NCBI GenBank assembly: GCA_032718475.1
Contig: JAUCBJ010007724.1
Coordinates: forward strand, 1-53,841
Length of the DNA: 53,841 nucleotides
DNA from: Nemertoderma westbladi
Lineage: Eukaryota > Xenacoelomorpha > Nemertodermatida > Nemertodermatidae
Direction: 5' to 3'
Shown here: positions 19,944 through 29,845 of the stretch, one piece after another
Layout of the letters: each line of letters starts with the position of its first letter
Position numbering within the stretch: the stretch's first letter is position 1
The notes under the pieces: model-generated
Seen by the model: the letters and a program-made list of their open reading frames with translations, nothing else
Databases searched by the model: none
Told to the model about the DNA's origin: nothing
Translations under genes and position numbers: made by a program

Positions 19944-22900
19944 ATGGCACTACTCGTGGTAATGGCGGTTCTCGTTATGGTTGGTCGATTGCTGGCGGCA
20001 GATGTAATTCCTGTGAGAAAGGATCCGGTGAGCCTTCAACCAATTCCCGTATTGGATGTCTTCACAGTGTTCCAAATCAACGGAGAATATCGTGGCTGGC
20101 GACTACCAACTGTGGCGGATCTCTGGACAATGAACGGTGTGAGTCTCTTTGCTCGAAGTAGGAGGAATGCTGGTCCAGTGAGATTTAGTGGGTGGACTTC
20201 CCAACTCTGCGCGTTGATTCTTGCTGGAGATGTCGAGGTAAATCCAGGGCCTAGCAGGACGATGAAGAAGACCTGTGCGATATGTAAACACGGAGCAAAC
20301 TCGCGAAGCAAGATCGTTGAGTGCGAGAAATGTGTAACCTTTTCCCATGCCAAGTGCTACCGTAGGTCTTTAAATAAATATTCCACCCTCAGAAACAGTA
20401 ACAGCCCAATTTATTTTTGTAACAGTTGTATTCTATCTGAACTCCCATTTTTTGAAGATTCCTTAGATAACGAACTTGACGAACCTATCGCCTCACCCTT
20501 GCAACAACCAAGTGAGGCCGAGGGTGACACCTTCCAATATTTTAAGAGAAAAGGCTTACATTTTCTACATCTAAACGTGCGATCTTTGCTTCCAAAAATA
20601 TCGGAACTTAAAATTCTATCAGTTAAAACGAACGCCGCAATAATCACAATTTCCGAAACATGGCTGGATGATACTGTTTCTGACGGTGAGGTACACATTA
20701 ATAACTATGTAATTGTACGCAAGGATAGGAATAGGGATGGAGGCGGGGTGTGTATGTACATCAGGAATGACTTAGCTTTTAATCGTAGAGAAGAATTAGA
20801 GACTTGCGATGAGATTTTACTGCTCGAACTTTTACTACCAAAAACTAAACCAATTATTATCGCTAGCGTTTACAGGCCGCCAAAACAAGATAATTTTTTA
20901 GAAAATCTAGAAAATAAAATCTTAGTGAATCTTAGGTCTGACTGTGAAATTTATTTATTAGGAGATTTTAATATTTGTTTTCATCAAAAAGCCTCAGCTA
21001 TTTGTAGAAAATATCAAAGTGTTCTGAATTTATTTGGTTTAAAACAATTAATAAGTGAATCAACTAGAATTACAAGTAAAACTTCCACCCTATTAGATCA
21101 TATTGTTATTAATAATAGAGATATGGTATCTCAGTCTGGTGTTTTATCTATAGGTGTAAGTGATCACTTTATTGTTTTTTGTACAAGGAAATCTCAAAAG
21201 TATTTTTATGGGGAACATAATAGTGTCAAAATTAGGTCTTTAAAGAACTACAGTAAGCAACAATTTATAAATATTTTAACTAACTCCAACTGGGAACCAT
21301 GTTTTAAGGCAGCTAATATTAACCTTGCTTATGCAATTTTTAAAAATTTATTTTTGAACGCTCTTGATTCTGTAGCACCCATTAAAGAAGTTCACTTAAA
21401 ACAAAGAACAGAACCGTGGATGACTGCTAATATTCTTAAGGTTATAAAGGATAGGGATTGCTTATTGTATAGATTTAGAAAATATGGTATTTTAACTGAT
21501 TATAATAATTACTGTAGGTTAAGGAACTTAGTACAGCGTGAAATTAAAAAAGCGAAATCCGAATTTTTGTACAACAAAATTGATGAAAATAAGGATAATC
21601 CAAAATCACTTTGGACGACATTAAAATCTTTAGGGTATAAAAGCACAAATTCAAAATCGAATATAGTCTTGCAGGAAAACGGGGAGCTCATTCATGAGCC
21701 TAAGATTATAAGTAATTTATTCAATAACTATTTCATTAATGTAGCCTCGAATCTTGTCCAAAAATTGCCAATTGCTAAAAATAAATACAGTCTAAATTCG
21801 GAAATACTAAACAAATTTTACTCGGAAAAGGTTAAGAATTCTCCAAAGTTATTTTTACAGCCTGTCTCAGAAGCTTATGTATTGAAAAATCTTGTCAGTA
21901 TTTCGTCATCTAAAAGTACTGGACTGGACCAGATTCCAGCAAGGTTTCTTAAGGATGGTGCGGAAGTGCTAAAGATTCCTATTACTTACATAATTAACTA
22001 CTCAATTTTAGAAAATGTAGTCCCGGATGATCTTAAATTGGCGAAGGTTGTTCCAATATTTAAAAAGAACAGTAAATTAGAAACCAGTAATTACAGGCCC
22101 ATTAGTGTGTTAAGTATTGTATCCAAAATTCTTGAACGTTCAGTGTACACTCAGCTAGAGTTCCATCTTAACAAACTCAATTTAATATACGAATTTCAAT
22201 CTGGCTTCCGTAAATCTTACTCTACAGATAGTTGTCTAATCAATTTGACGGATAATATTAGGTGTAACAACGCGAAGGGATTGTATACCGGTATGGTAAT
22301 GTTAGATTTACAGAAGGCCTTTGACACGGTTGATCACGAAATATTACTAGGAAAACTAGATCTTATGGGTGTGGGCTCAATTAATTGGTTCAGGTCATAC
22401 TTATCAGATAGGGGTCAAGTTGTAGATATAAATAAAACTCAGTCCTCAGTTCAGAAAATTAAGTGTGGAGTACCGCAGGGTAGCATCTTAGGGCCGTTGC
22501 TGTTTGTATGTTACGTAAATGATATGATTAGTAGCATAGATCCGGACTTTAAACTAATATTATACGCTGATGATAGTGCATTAATCTTTTCTCACAGGGA
22601 CCCGGACACAATTTGTGAAAAACTAGGCAAAGTTCTAGAATCCTGCAACGAATGGCTCATCGATAATAAGCTTTCAATCCACTACGGCAAAACTGAAAAT
22701 ATTTTATTCGGCTCGAAAAGAAAATTAAACAAGTTCCGAAACTTTGAAGTAATTAGCAACGGCCACAAAATTGAAAATAAAAAAGAAGTTAAATATTTAG
22801 GCTCCAAATTGGATTGTAGTTTATCCGGAGAAAGCATTGTTAAAAATATTATTGCAAAAGTTAATGGCAGACTAAAGTTTCTTTATCGACATAAAAATAG

Positions 22901-23420
22901 CCTAAATTTTAATTCTCGTAGGTTGCTTTCTTCATCTTTAATTCAATGTCATATTGACTATGCAAGTTCATCTTGGTATGAAGGCTTAACTAAAAATCTC
23001 AAAAATAGGTTACAAACAGCTCAAAACAAGGTAGTACGTTTTATTAATGATTATAAACCACGTCACCATTTAACCCCTGAAGATTTTAATCAGTCTGGTT
23101 TAATTCAAGTAGACAGTAGAGTAAAGCAGCTTCGGCTCAACCATGTACATAAAGTTTTCAATGATAACTGCCCTAAATACTTAAATCAAAAATTTACCAA
23201 ACTGAGTGATACACATTCATACGGCACCAGAGCCAGCACATCAAATTTTTATGTTCCCAATTGTATATCCTTTGAAAGCGAAACGTTTTTCTTTAATGGA
23301 ATAAAGAATTGGAATTCCTTACCGAATAACATTAAAAATATTAAAAATGAACATGCCTTTAAGTCTGCAGTAAAATCCCATCTCCAAGACCAGTGCAAAT
23401 TCTTATATAGCAGTATTTAG
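19944..23420 (+). CDS. CR1-like LINE polyprotein (2A, PHD-like finger, endonuclease, RT)
   Basis: A single uninterrupted frame. ATG 19944 is preferred because it begins with a signal-peptide-like MALLVVMAVLVMVGRLLAA, giving 1158 aa. Further ATG-less codons upstream are open to 19800. Domains: 2A-like motif ending at residue 103; Cys/His finger 111-165 (CAIC, CEKC, H, CNSC); EEP/APE endonuclease with LHLNVRS, SETW (E238), YRPP, GDFN (D341) and SDHF (H408); reverse transcriptase from about 630 with KVVPIFKK, NYRPIS, FDTVDH (D794), GVPQGSILGP and YADD (874-877); a C-terminal region with KYLG and RHLT-like blocks. All catalytic residues expected for endonuclease and RT are present. It is therefore potentially active and recently inserted. 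The clade is judged from the GVPQGSILGP / NYRPIS wording and the 3' tail. Confidence 0.93.
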   Translation: MALLVVMAVLVMVGRLLAADVIPVRKDPVSLQPIPVLDVFTVFQINGEYRGWRLPTVADLWTMNGVSLFARSRRNAGPVRFSGWTSQLCALILAGDVEVNPGPSRTMKKTCAICKHGANSRSKIVECEKCVTFSHAKCYRRSLNKYSTLRNSNSPIYFCNSCILSELPFFEDSLDNELDEPIASPLQQPSEAEGDTFQYFKRKGLHFLHLNVRSLLPKISELKILSVKTNAAIITISETWLDDTVSDGEVHINNYVIVRKDRNRDGGGVCMYIRNDLAFNRREELETCDEILLLELLLPKTKPIIIASVYRPPKQDNFLENLENKILVNLRSDCEIYLLGDFNICFHQKASAICRKYQSVLNLFGLKQLISESTRITSKTSTLLDHIVINNRDMVSQSGVLSIGVSDHFIVFCTRKSQKYFYGEHNSVKIRSLKNYSKQQFINILTNSNWEPCFKAANINLAYAIFKNLFLNALDSVAPIKEVHLKQRTEPWMTANILKVIKDRDCLLYRFRKYGILTDYNNYCRLRNLVQREIKKAKSEFLYNKIDENKDNPKSLWTTLKSLGYKSTNSKSNIVLQENGELIHEPKIISNLFNNYFINVASNLVQKLPIAKNKYSLNSEILNKFYSEKVKNSPKLFLQPVSEAYVLKNLVSISSSKSTGLDQIPARFLKDGAEVLKIPITYIINYSILENVVPDDLKLAKVVPIFKKNSKLETSNYRPISVLSIVSKILERSVYTQLEFHLNKLNLIYEFQSGFRKSYSTDSCLINLTDNIRCNNAKGLYTGMVMLDLQKAFDTVDHEILLGKLDLMGVGSINWFRSYLSDRGQVVDINKTQSSVQKIKCGVPQGSILGPLLFVCYVNDMISSIDPDFKLILYADDSALIFSHRDPDTICEKLGKVLESCNEWLIDNKLSIHYGKTENILFGSKRKLNKFRNFEVISNGHKIENKKEVKYLGSKLDCSLSGESIVKNIIAKVNGRLKFLYRHKNSLNFNSRRLLSSSLIQCHIDYASSSWYEGLTKNLKNRLQTAQNKVVRFINDYKPRHHLTPEDFNQSGLIQVDSRVKQLRLNHVHKVFNDNCPKYLNQKFTKLSDTHSYGTRASTSNFYVPNCISFESETFFFNGIKNWNSLPNNIKNIKNEHAFKSAVKSHLQDQCKFLYSSI
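20199..20252 (+). other. 2A-like translational recoding peptide
   Basis: Encodes LCALILAGDVEVNPGP, matching the 2A consensus D-V/I-E-x-N-P-G-P. Ribosomes skip the bond between G102 and P103 in such sequences (established in several animal CR1-type LINEs). This would release a ~102-residue N-terminal peptide, beginning with the hydrophobic leader, from the finger-endonuclease-RT protein. Confidence 0.9.
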
Positions 23421-23712
23421 TTTAGTTCAATATTAAATAGGTGCATGTGCAATAATTAGTAATAATGTTCAATTTTGTATTTCTTGTATCTTATTTAGTT
23501 TAAATTATATAATTATTCTATATACAGTAGTTAGTTTAGTTTGTATTGGTAACCAAGTAACTTGATGGACCCCCTTGGAAATAAGCTGCAAAGCTTTAGG
23601 GGTTATCCTTTATGTTATGTTGGACAATACTTACTATACATTAATAATTTTACTGAGTTAATGTATTGGTTTCTATTGTTTGCATAATATATAAATAAAT
23701 CTATCTATCTAA
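23421..23712 (+). other. CR1 3' UTR, conserved stem-loop and ATCT tail
   Basis: GGACCCCC...GGGGTTATCC at 23566-23609, with inner AAGCT/AGCTT pairing, forms the stem-loop typical of CR1/L2-like 3' ends. This is thought to be recognised by the RT. The element ends in AAATAAATCTATCTATCT near 23712, an ATCT microsatellite tail in place of poly-A. The complete ORF and tail mean only the 5' end is uncertain. Confidence 0.75.
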
Positions 23713-24639
23713 CATATGAAATACCAGTACTTCCTCCACTTCCACTATCGATGGTTCGCTATCCATCCTATCTCGACACCTCTAGTTGCGCGTAGCAACA
23801 AGGTATAACAAGCTACTGCTTGTGACAGAGGCAAGGTATGAGGAGCATGCAACTTCTCTATGAGTACCTCTACTCCCAGCATCACAATGGCCACCAAAAC
23901 AACTGGGAAATCGGACCCCAGATAGACCCACTGAATACATAATCTGGGACTGGCATCGTTACCCAGGAAGGGTAAAACCTAAGTTGTAGTAAGCGACAGC
24001 ACTTATTGAAGGAATATGGCCTCCCAAAGGGGAGGTGCTAAGACAAACTGACTTCGTAAGCCAGGAGCAATAAAACGCAGATGTGATCTATAAAAACCCA
24101 AATATGTATAAATCCTTGTCGCTGCGAGGTCTGCACGTACCATATGTATGCACTGCATATCTCGAATACAGAAGCAAAGTCTTAAGTAGCATGCATATAT
24201 TGTTCGGAAGAAAGCCACAGAAGAAAGGCCACCAGCAGCCAAGCTGAAAACTTTCAAAGATTCCGAACTTAGTAAATAGAGTATTGTAAATAGAAATAGA
24301 GTAAATAGAGTATTGCAATACTATTTGTCAGTAATTGATTATAATCAAAGAATGTTGTTGGACCGAAGAATGGAACAAAGTTGTTTTTCCTGTAATACCT
24401 AATTTACGTTTGTCTCTGGTGTTCAGTACCTAATTTAACTAATTTAAGTTTGTCTTAGGTGTTTATAACCTAACTTAAGTTTGTCTCTGGTCTCCAGTAC
24501 ATACGTACCTTATAGGTTCAGTACGTACCTTAGAGGTTGTCGGTACTTATGAAGCTCGTAGCCAACATTTTGAAAATACATAAACTTTTTTATACTAGCT
24601 AAATATAGTAATTAGTAGTTAGTTAAATATGTGGAAATA
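23713..24639. other. Non-coding
   Basis: No ORF, RNA or transposon end recognised. Short direct repeats occur at 24390-24490 (CCTAATTTA... TTTGTCT...GGTGTT, three imperfect copies). Confidence 0.5.
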
Positions 24640-24689
24640 TTTATTATTAAGCCGGTACATCCAACTGTGCTTTATCTCCGCCGCCCGTC

Positions 24690-24880
24690 CGTAGCCCGCC
24701 AGGTTCTTGTGTTTCTTCTTCTCTTGTTGGCCCGCCCGGTTTTTGTGTTCCTTCTTCTCCTGCCCGGTTTTGTGTTCCTTCTCCTGCGGCACCATCGTTA
24801 CGAGTTGCGGGAACGGAATAGTGATATGGTTGGAATCTATTATGTGTTGGGCCTCGGCCTCGGCCTCGACCCCCCCACCG
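24690..24880. repeat. Dispersed repeat, copy 1
   Basis: From about 24745 to 24880 this is nearly identical to 51130-51285: TCCTGCCCGGTTTTGTGTTC, then CTGCGGCACCATCGTTACGA and GAATAGTGATATGGTTGGAA, ending CCTCGACCCCCCCACC. Upstream it contains two diverged copies of a ~30-bp unit CTTCTTCTC...CCCGG.TTTTGTGTT. Both strands are open over it, but I recognise no protein. The second copy lies in an intron of the five-exon gene model. Confidence 0.85.
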
Positions 24881-24889
24881 TGAAACAAA

Positions 24890-25323
24890 ATAATATTTCG
24901 TCAAAAAATTTGTTCAGAACTCAGAAGCCAAGCAAGTACTGCATAATAATTATATTAATATTTAATTTAAATTTAAATAAATTTGAGCAAATTCATGTAA
25001 AATAAAAAAGTATGTTTGACAGACCTATATTAAAAATATAATAAATATTAATTGTTAGGTCCACCTTGGAGTGGTGGTTGCATTGAATTCGAATCACTCT
25101 GGGGAGTATATTTCTGGGGGGCCTCACTGGAAACTGGAGACTTTGTGTGTAATCCCTGGCCTAATGGCCGATTAAAACTTTACTCGTTGTACATTTTAAA
25201 TCGTGCTATTCGAAAATATCAAACTTATTAAACACTGTCTTATTCTACTCAAGTCATATATATAATCGCGTCCCTAAAAAGCCATTTTCAAAATTACGAT
25301 ATTCAGAGTATACCACAAGGTTT
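24890..25323. other. Non-coding
   Basis: AT-rich; nothing supported. Confidence 0.5.
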
Positions 25324-25734
25324 TCATTTCAACCCATTTTTATAGGTTATCGGGACTGATGAATCGATTGGAAGTAATATTGAAGCTTCAAGTCTTAGTG
25401 GTATCTTCCTACTAACATTTCGCCTAGCTCGATCTGCTACAGCATATGATGAAGATATTTTGCTAACATCACCACTCACAATGTCCTGAGTGAATTGAGC
25501 TTGCTGGGTTGGTGTCATTTTTAGTTGAGCAGCTAGGGCAACCACATTTGGTTTACTTTGTATATTTTTTGGGATGACAATTTCTACCCCAATATCCTCT
25601 CGTTTTTTGCTAGGATTTGTAGGCTCCTGAAAAATAATAGTATCATCCTCCTCATCTGTTTGTTGAGAGCTTTCAGATTCATCACCACTCTCCCTAATGT
25701 CTGCACTCCGCTTAGTAGAATACAACTGGTCCAT
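25324..25734 (-). CDS. Unidentified acidic ORF, 136 codons
   Basis: Minus-strand frame with an acidic N-terminal half (EESESSQQTDEEDD-type composition), a basic KKRE segment, then VVALAAQLKMTPTQQAQF and a ...ARRNVSRKIP end. The latter resembles, in style, short helical segments of unnamed animal mobile-element proteins, but I cannot name a family. It lies 400 bp downstream, on the same strand, of the tyrosine-recombinase-like ORF and may be another exon or ORF of the same element. It could also be chance. Confidence 0.3.
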   Translation of the reverse strand: MDQLYSTKRSADIRESGDESESSQQTDEEDDTIIFQEPTNPSKKREDIGVEIVIPKNIQSKPNVVALAAQLKMTPTQQAQFTQDIVSGDVSKISSSYAVADRARRNVSRKIPLRLEASILLPIDSSVPITYKNGLK

Positions 25735-26132
25735 TTCCTTATATGCATCAGATTTATCTGCTTGGATGCAGCTATTTCACGAGTTTCACGGCGCTTTATC
25801 TGTTTATCCAGACTTTATCACATGAACCGAATGAGGCTATTTGATTCATATCCAATTTCTAAAATCTAAATATATTGCATATATACTGCTGTGGTGCTAG
25901 GCTTTATATTGTGAGAATAAAATCCCATAGTGCCATAGACGAAAATTCCACCTCTAAATATAACACAACGAACGCTAACACAACGAACTCTGAACAACTC
26001 ATAAATGATAAAGAATAATGGTAAAGAACGAAGTTTCATAACTCTTTTTCAATCAAAATTTTTGAATATGATTTCTTTTTGTCACTGAGTACTTGCTGTA
26101 CCCAATTTCTTTTTCTTACTGGGTGCTGTTGA
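25735..26132. other. Spacer between two minus-strand ORFs
   Basis: AT-rich. Short duplication AACACAACGAACGCTAACACAACG-like near 25970-25995. No gene. Confidence 0.4.
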
Positions 26133-26465
26133 CTATTTATTTTTGATGCTGGGTGCTATGGCCGATTTCTTTTTGTTGCTGGATGCTATGGCCGAATTCT
26201 TTTTGTTGCTGGGTGCTATGGCCGATTTCTTTTTGTTGCTGGGTGCTATGGCCGATTTCTTTTTGTTGCTGGGTGCTATGGCCGATTTATTTTTGTTGCT
26301 GGGTGCTATGGCCGATTTCTTTTTGTTGCTGGGTGCCATGGCGAATTTATTTTTGTTGCTGGGTGCTATGGCCGATTTATTTTTGTTGCTGGGTGCTATG
26401 GCCGATTTCTTTTTGTTGCTGGGTGCTAAGGCCGATTTATTTTTGTTATTGGGTGCTGTAGCCGA
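26133..26465. repeat. 30-bp coding minisatellite (copy 1 recombinase tail)
   Basis: About eleven units of exactly 30 bp, plus-strand form TTTTTGTTGCTGGGTGCTAT followed by GGCCGATTTC. Being a multiple of three, it keeps frames open on both strands and creates spurious plus-strand leucine-rich ORFs. Confidence 0.95.
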
Positions 26466-27086
26466 TTTCTTTATGTCAGTGGCTGTACTGGGTTCTGAAG
26501 CCGATTTTCCCTTGTTATGGAGTTCTGTAGCTGCTGTCTTAGCTGCCTGAATTTGAGCAAATGTTGTAGAAGCCTCTTGGGGTTTTATGATGGTGTCATA
26601 TACGTTGCATTGGGTCTTGAGAGACTGCGCCATTGATTTGGCGACCCGATTTTGGTCACTCTCTGACCCCGCCAGATCCTGATAAAGGAAACTAACTGTA
26701 GGCCTATGGCGTACAGCTGTGGTACCGGCCTTTGAAGTCGATTGTGGTAGTATTATACTCCATATATGCTGTAACTGATAAGAAATACTGGTATACCTTC
26801 TCCCACCTGAAGTTATGAATATGAGGTTTTGCACACTTTGGTCACTTGTGCCCCCGTACTTTATCCAAATTCCTAGAAGATCATACGTCTCAGGTAATAG
26901 TACGAATATTTGCGACCCGTAAGTTTTTGCAGTTTTATGATTTTCGACTTTTATGGTCCACGAACCTTTACTAAAGTTTGCACTACTATAGTTATCATCT
27001 GTCATATTCAGAAGCGGAGAAGATCGTGATGCATTACTATATGTAATTACAGACATTAAATAAGATTGCATCTGCCATAATGGCAC
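26133..27086 (-). CDS. Tyrosine-recombinase-like protein with 10-aa repeats, copy 1
   Basis: 317 codons. The catalytic-domain blocks are SNASRSSPLLNMT (first Arg, R21), VENHKTAKTYG (K51), TTAVRHRPTVS (R126, H127) and MAQSLKTQ..VYD (Y163). In the second gene at 42.8 kb the last block is MGHSGVTQRRTYD, so here the second catalytic His is Gln154 and activity is doubtful. The order R...K...R-H...H...Y is that of tyrosine recombinases, and the HKTA-x-T-Y-G wording is shared with YR-like genes of animal mobile elements. Residues from about 206 are about eleven repeats of SAIAPSNK(N/K)K. The N-terminal helical domain is missing, replaced upstream by a GC-rich minisatellite. Confidence 0.7.
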   Translation of the reverse strand: MPLWQMQSYLMSVITYSNASRSSPLLNMTDDNYSSANFSKGSWTIKVENHKTAKTYGSQIFVLLPETYDLLGIWIKYGGTSDQSVQNLIFITSGGRRYTSISYQLQHIWSIILPQSTSKAGTTAVRHRPTVSFLYQDLAGSESDQNRVAKSMAQSLKTQCNVYDTIIKPQEASTTFAQIQAAKTAATELHNKGKSASEPSTATDIKKSATAPNNKNKSALAPSNKKKSAIAPSNKNKSAIAPSNKNKFAMAPSNKKKSAIAPSNKNKSAIAPSNKKKSAIAPSNKKKSAIAPSNKKNSAIASSNKKKSAIAPSIKNK

Positions 27087-27225
27087 ACAGCGTGGTGGGG
27101 AGCACCCTGTGCAACGTGGATGGGAGCATCCTGGGCAACCTAGGGGTTTGCACCCTGACCCTGGGCGATGTGGCGGGGAGCACCCTGGGCAACATGGAGG
27201 GGAGCATCCTGGGCAACATATGTTC
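27085..27225. repeat. GC-rich minisatellite
   Basis: Imperfect units around GGGAGCATCCTGGGCAACAT and GGGAGCACCCTGGGCAACAT, repeated about four to five times. Base composition is very unlike the flanks. It borders the point where the recombinase reading frame loses its N-terminal domain. Confidence 0.85.
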
Positions 27226-27600
27226 TAAATTCGTGCTCCCGATTGGTTGGCACTATCCTGATGTGTATTCTGGCAGCCATCATCCAATTCTGGCTTCCAC
27301 ATTAGTGGCTGACTTTGCCCACCCGAATACATGCCACCCACAATCTCCATACCAATAGAGTTCCTCAACCACATGGGCCCAGGCATTTAATTTACGGCCG
27401 TTCACAAAAGATTATTTTAAAGTGTTACGGGACCAGGGATGACGCCATTGATTGTTATTACAGGTAAATTTATTATAATAATCCCATACATAATAGTATT
27501 CTTAAAAGCAAAATTAATTATAAGAGTATGAGAATCAGAGATCAATCTGTGATCAATCAATAGTCGCGGATTTTAAAACTGCACAAGGAAATAGCATACG
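27226..27600. other. Non-coding
   Basis: No supported feature. Confidence 0.4.
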
Positions 27601-27700
27601 TTTTCCACATCCTAACTAACAGTCTTAATTCATCCAGCAACTTGCTACGTGGTACCCTATCGTATGCTTTAGAGAAATCTATAAAACAAATAAATAATTT
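27600..27700 (-). pseudogene. LINE reverse-transcriptase scrap
   Basis: The minus strand reads FIDFSKAYDRVPRSKLLDEL, the RT block 3 motif F-x-x-F-x-K-A-Y/F-D with the first catalytic Asp, followed by V-P-R. Only about 30 codons survive and no neighbouring RT blocks are seen. Clade undetermined. Confidence 0.75.
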
Positions 27701-28140
27701 ATATTTTTAATATATTGCAAAATCAATGATAAGATGTAATGACAAAATTTGTTCCAAGCAGCCCCACTTTGGTTGCCCTCGGAATGCTTATTTATTTTTG
27801 ATTTGTGCCAAATAAGAAAATAAACTTCCCAACTAAATCCAACAGCAACAAAATAAACCCAACAAAATCCCAACTAAACTCCGGATCCATTAAATATGAT
27901 GTAAGGCGGGAACACTCTTCCATTGTCTTCTATTCCCAATTATTTAACTTTCGACTCATATAATTGGAAGAAGTTCTCAATTGCTGTATTGTTACACGCA
28001 GTTGCCCTTGCAATGGTAAAGGCAATGGTTCTGAACATCATCCGAAGTTGAGGGTGGTAGTTGCTAAACCTGGAGCCTCTGCATTAGGGTGGGTCATAAA
28101 AATCAAAAGTCTACGAATTACGTAGGAACTCACCCAAAAG
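27701..28140. other. Non-coding
   Basis: AT-rich; no supported feature. Confidence 0.4.
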
Positions 28141-28146
28141 GTGAGG

Positions 28147-28540
28147 TTATGTGTCCATAAAACGTGGACGTTTGATAATAGGATTACTATTATCTTTTAT
28201 GAAAAATGCCCCGTTAAATTCGGGCTCCAAAACAGCCACTGTCGATCCAATCCCCAAGTCATCAAATCTAAGAATGTTTGCAGGCCTCGCCAATGTTGTG
28301 GTAAACAGGAGGGCAATACTACCCCCAACATCTGCCAATACTATCGTTCAGTCGAACCGTTTCTCCATGGAAATGTTCGTACGTTTGCTAGCATTTCGCA
28401 TATTTTTAAATTCAATACAGTGACGATGACCACTTGTCATCCATGACTGGTTCGTCACTAGCTAGAAGCCAAGCGCTTATCAGCCCATTGGAGGACCTCC
28501 TTTCGAAGGGATGTTCCTCAATCACCACGTTATCCATAAT
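28147..28540 (-). CDS. Unidentified ORF pair (possible exons)
   Basis: Minus strand: a 63-codon frame with DVGGSIALLFTTTLARPA and RFDDLGIGSTVAVLEPEFNG, and upstream (about 28410-28530) a frame with VVIEEHPFERRSSNGLI. Composition looks protein-like, but no family is recognised and no splice pair is proven. The function is unknown. Confidence 0.2.
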
Positions 28541-28690
28541 CTGCATAAAATAGTTGTAATTATTTCTATATTTTGTTTAATTTTATATTTTATATTTGTA
28601 TTTTATATTAATTAAGTAAATTAATGAATTAAAATGAAACTTTATGACGTAAAATATAACTACATAATTTATACCACATATTAAGGATAG

Positions 28691-28873
28691 GTGTAGAGCA
28701 CATCCACCGTTGGAAATCCTCCAACATATTCCCCTCCCGACTCAAATCCCGAAATGGAAGTAGATATGTTCAAAGTTGATGAGATCAATGACGAGGATAT
28801 TGTAGCTACATTTGAACAAAAGGGAGTGGTTGGCCCTACATTATTCGCAATTAGATATTCTGGAATGTTTTGA
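28691..28873 (+). CDS. Possible small exon or ORF
   Basis: After GGTGTAG (possible acceptor) an open frame encodes ...NPEMEVDMFKVDEINDEDIV and ends at TGA 28871-28873; the ATG at 28754 gives 39 aa. The acidic, helix-prone text with GVVGPTLFAIR could be the end of a SAM-like segment, but this is speculation. Confidence 0.2.
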
Positions 28874-29845
28874 ATTAAAATTAATTATTTTGCTACCTAT
28901 ATTGTCTACCTATATTGTTAACATTGTTCATGCAATATTTTTTTACTAGCTATTGATATAATCTATTTGAAATCTATAATGTTTTATAACTATTTATTTA
29001 TGATTGGGTCGCAATTGTTCGGGTCACAATAACTTCATAATTATTACATAAATTTAAATTTAAAACAAAAGATATTGAAAATTAAATCTAAAATAACCTG
29101 TTACTTCGAGTCTGATAGCGTTAGTGAATTTTATTTATCATTTTTGAATAGGTTTAATTATTGTTTTCAACTATAATACATATGCCTAAATTTAAAAACA
29201 CTTACTCTCATCTGGTTTAGTGTGAAAAAGAGCGACGTGAACTGCCACGACGAAAATAGGCAGAACATGACCAGACGATCGGTAGTGATTTCCTGCAACA
29301 GGATCAACATTTCAGGACAAACATGTCCTGAAAGTTGCCTGAAAACCATGTCATCACCAAATTTTCAAAAGTTGCTAGTCTATTGCATAAATTTTTTGCT
29401 TATTATTATTACCAATAAAGGCTCGCCAAGCCTACTTGTCTATCTTTTCCATGTAATGTCTGCCAACAACCATAGCACTGTAGTAACTCTCTAGAACAAC
29501 TTTGTTTAATTTATAATAGTTTCAATTATCAGCGCAATATCCTATGCAGAGTAATCTGTTACTATTTTCTACAAGATATTTTAGTTATTTTAGAATAATA
29601 CTGCTGTACTGTATACAAATTAATTGTTGTATATAAACCAATACTGCAATAGTCAAATCCGTCTCGCAGTGTATATTTGATAATCTGATAGTAGTATCAG
29701 AGCCATATCATATACATTTAGTGGGACTATAATTTTGGTATTATTGTATATCAATTATTATCATTATGCAATGCAGTTAGTTCATTTAAACAAAAATATT
29801 TTAAATAACACGGGTGGTGGGTGGGTGGGTTAGACGGGAAGGGCA
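28874..29845. other. Non-coding
   Basis: AT-rich; only low-information ORFs. Confidence 0.4.

Noticed and set aside
24619-25005. Two overlapping ORFs on opposite strands over 24.6-25.0 kb
   Set aside because: Both cover the dispersed repeat; the two-strand openness comes from its GC-rich tandem units. No family match.
26143-26550. Leucine/phenylalanine-rich membrane protein on the plus strand
   Set aside because: Antisense shadow of the 30-bp coding minisatellite in the minus-strand recombinase-like gene.
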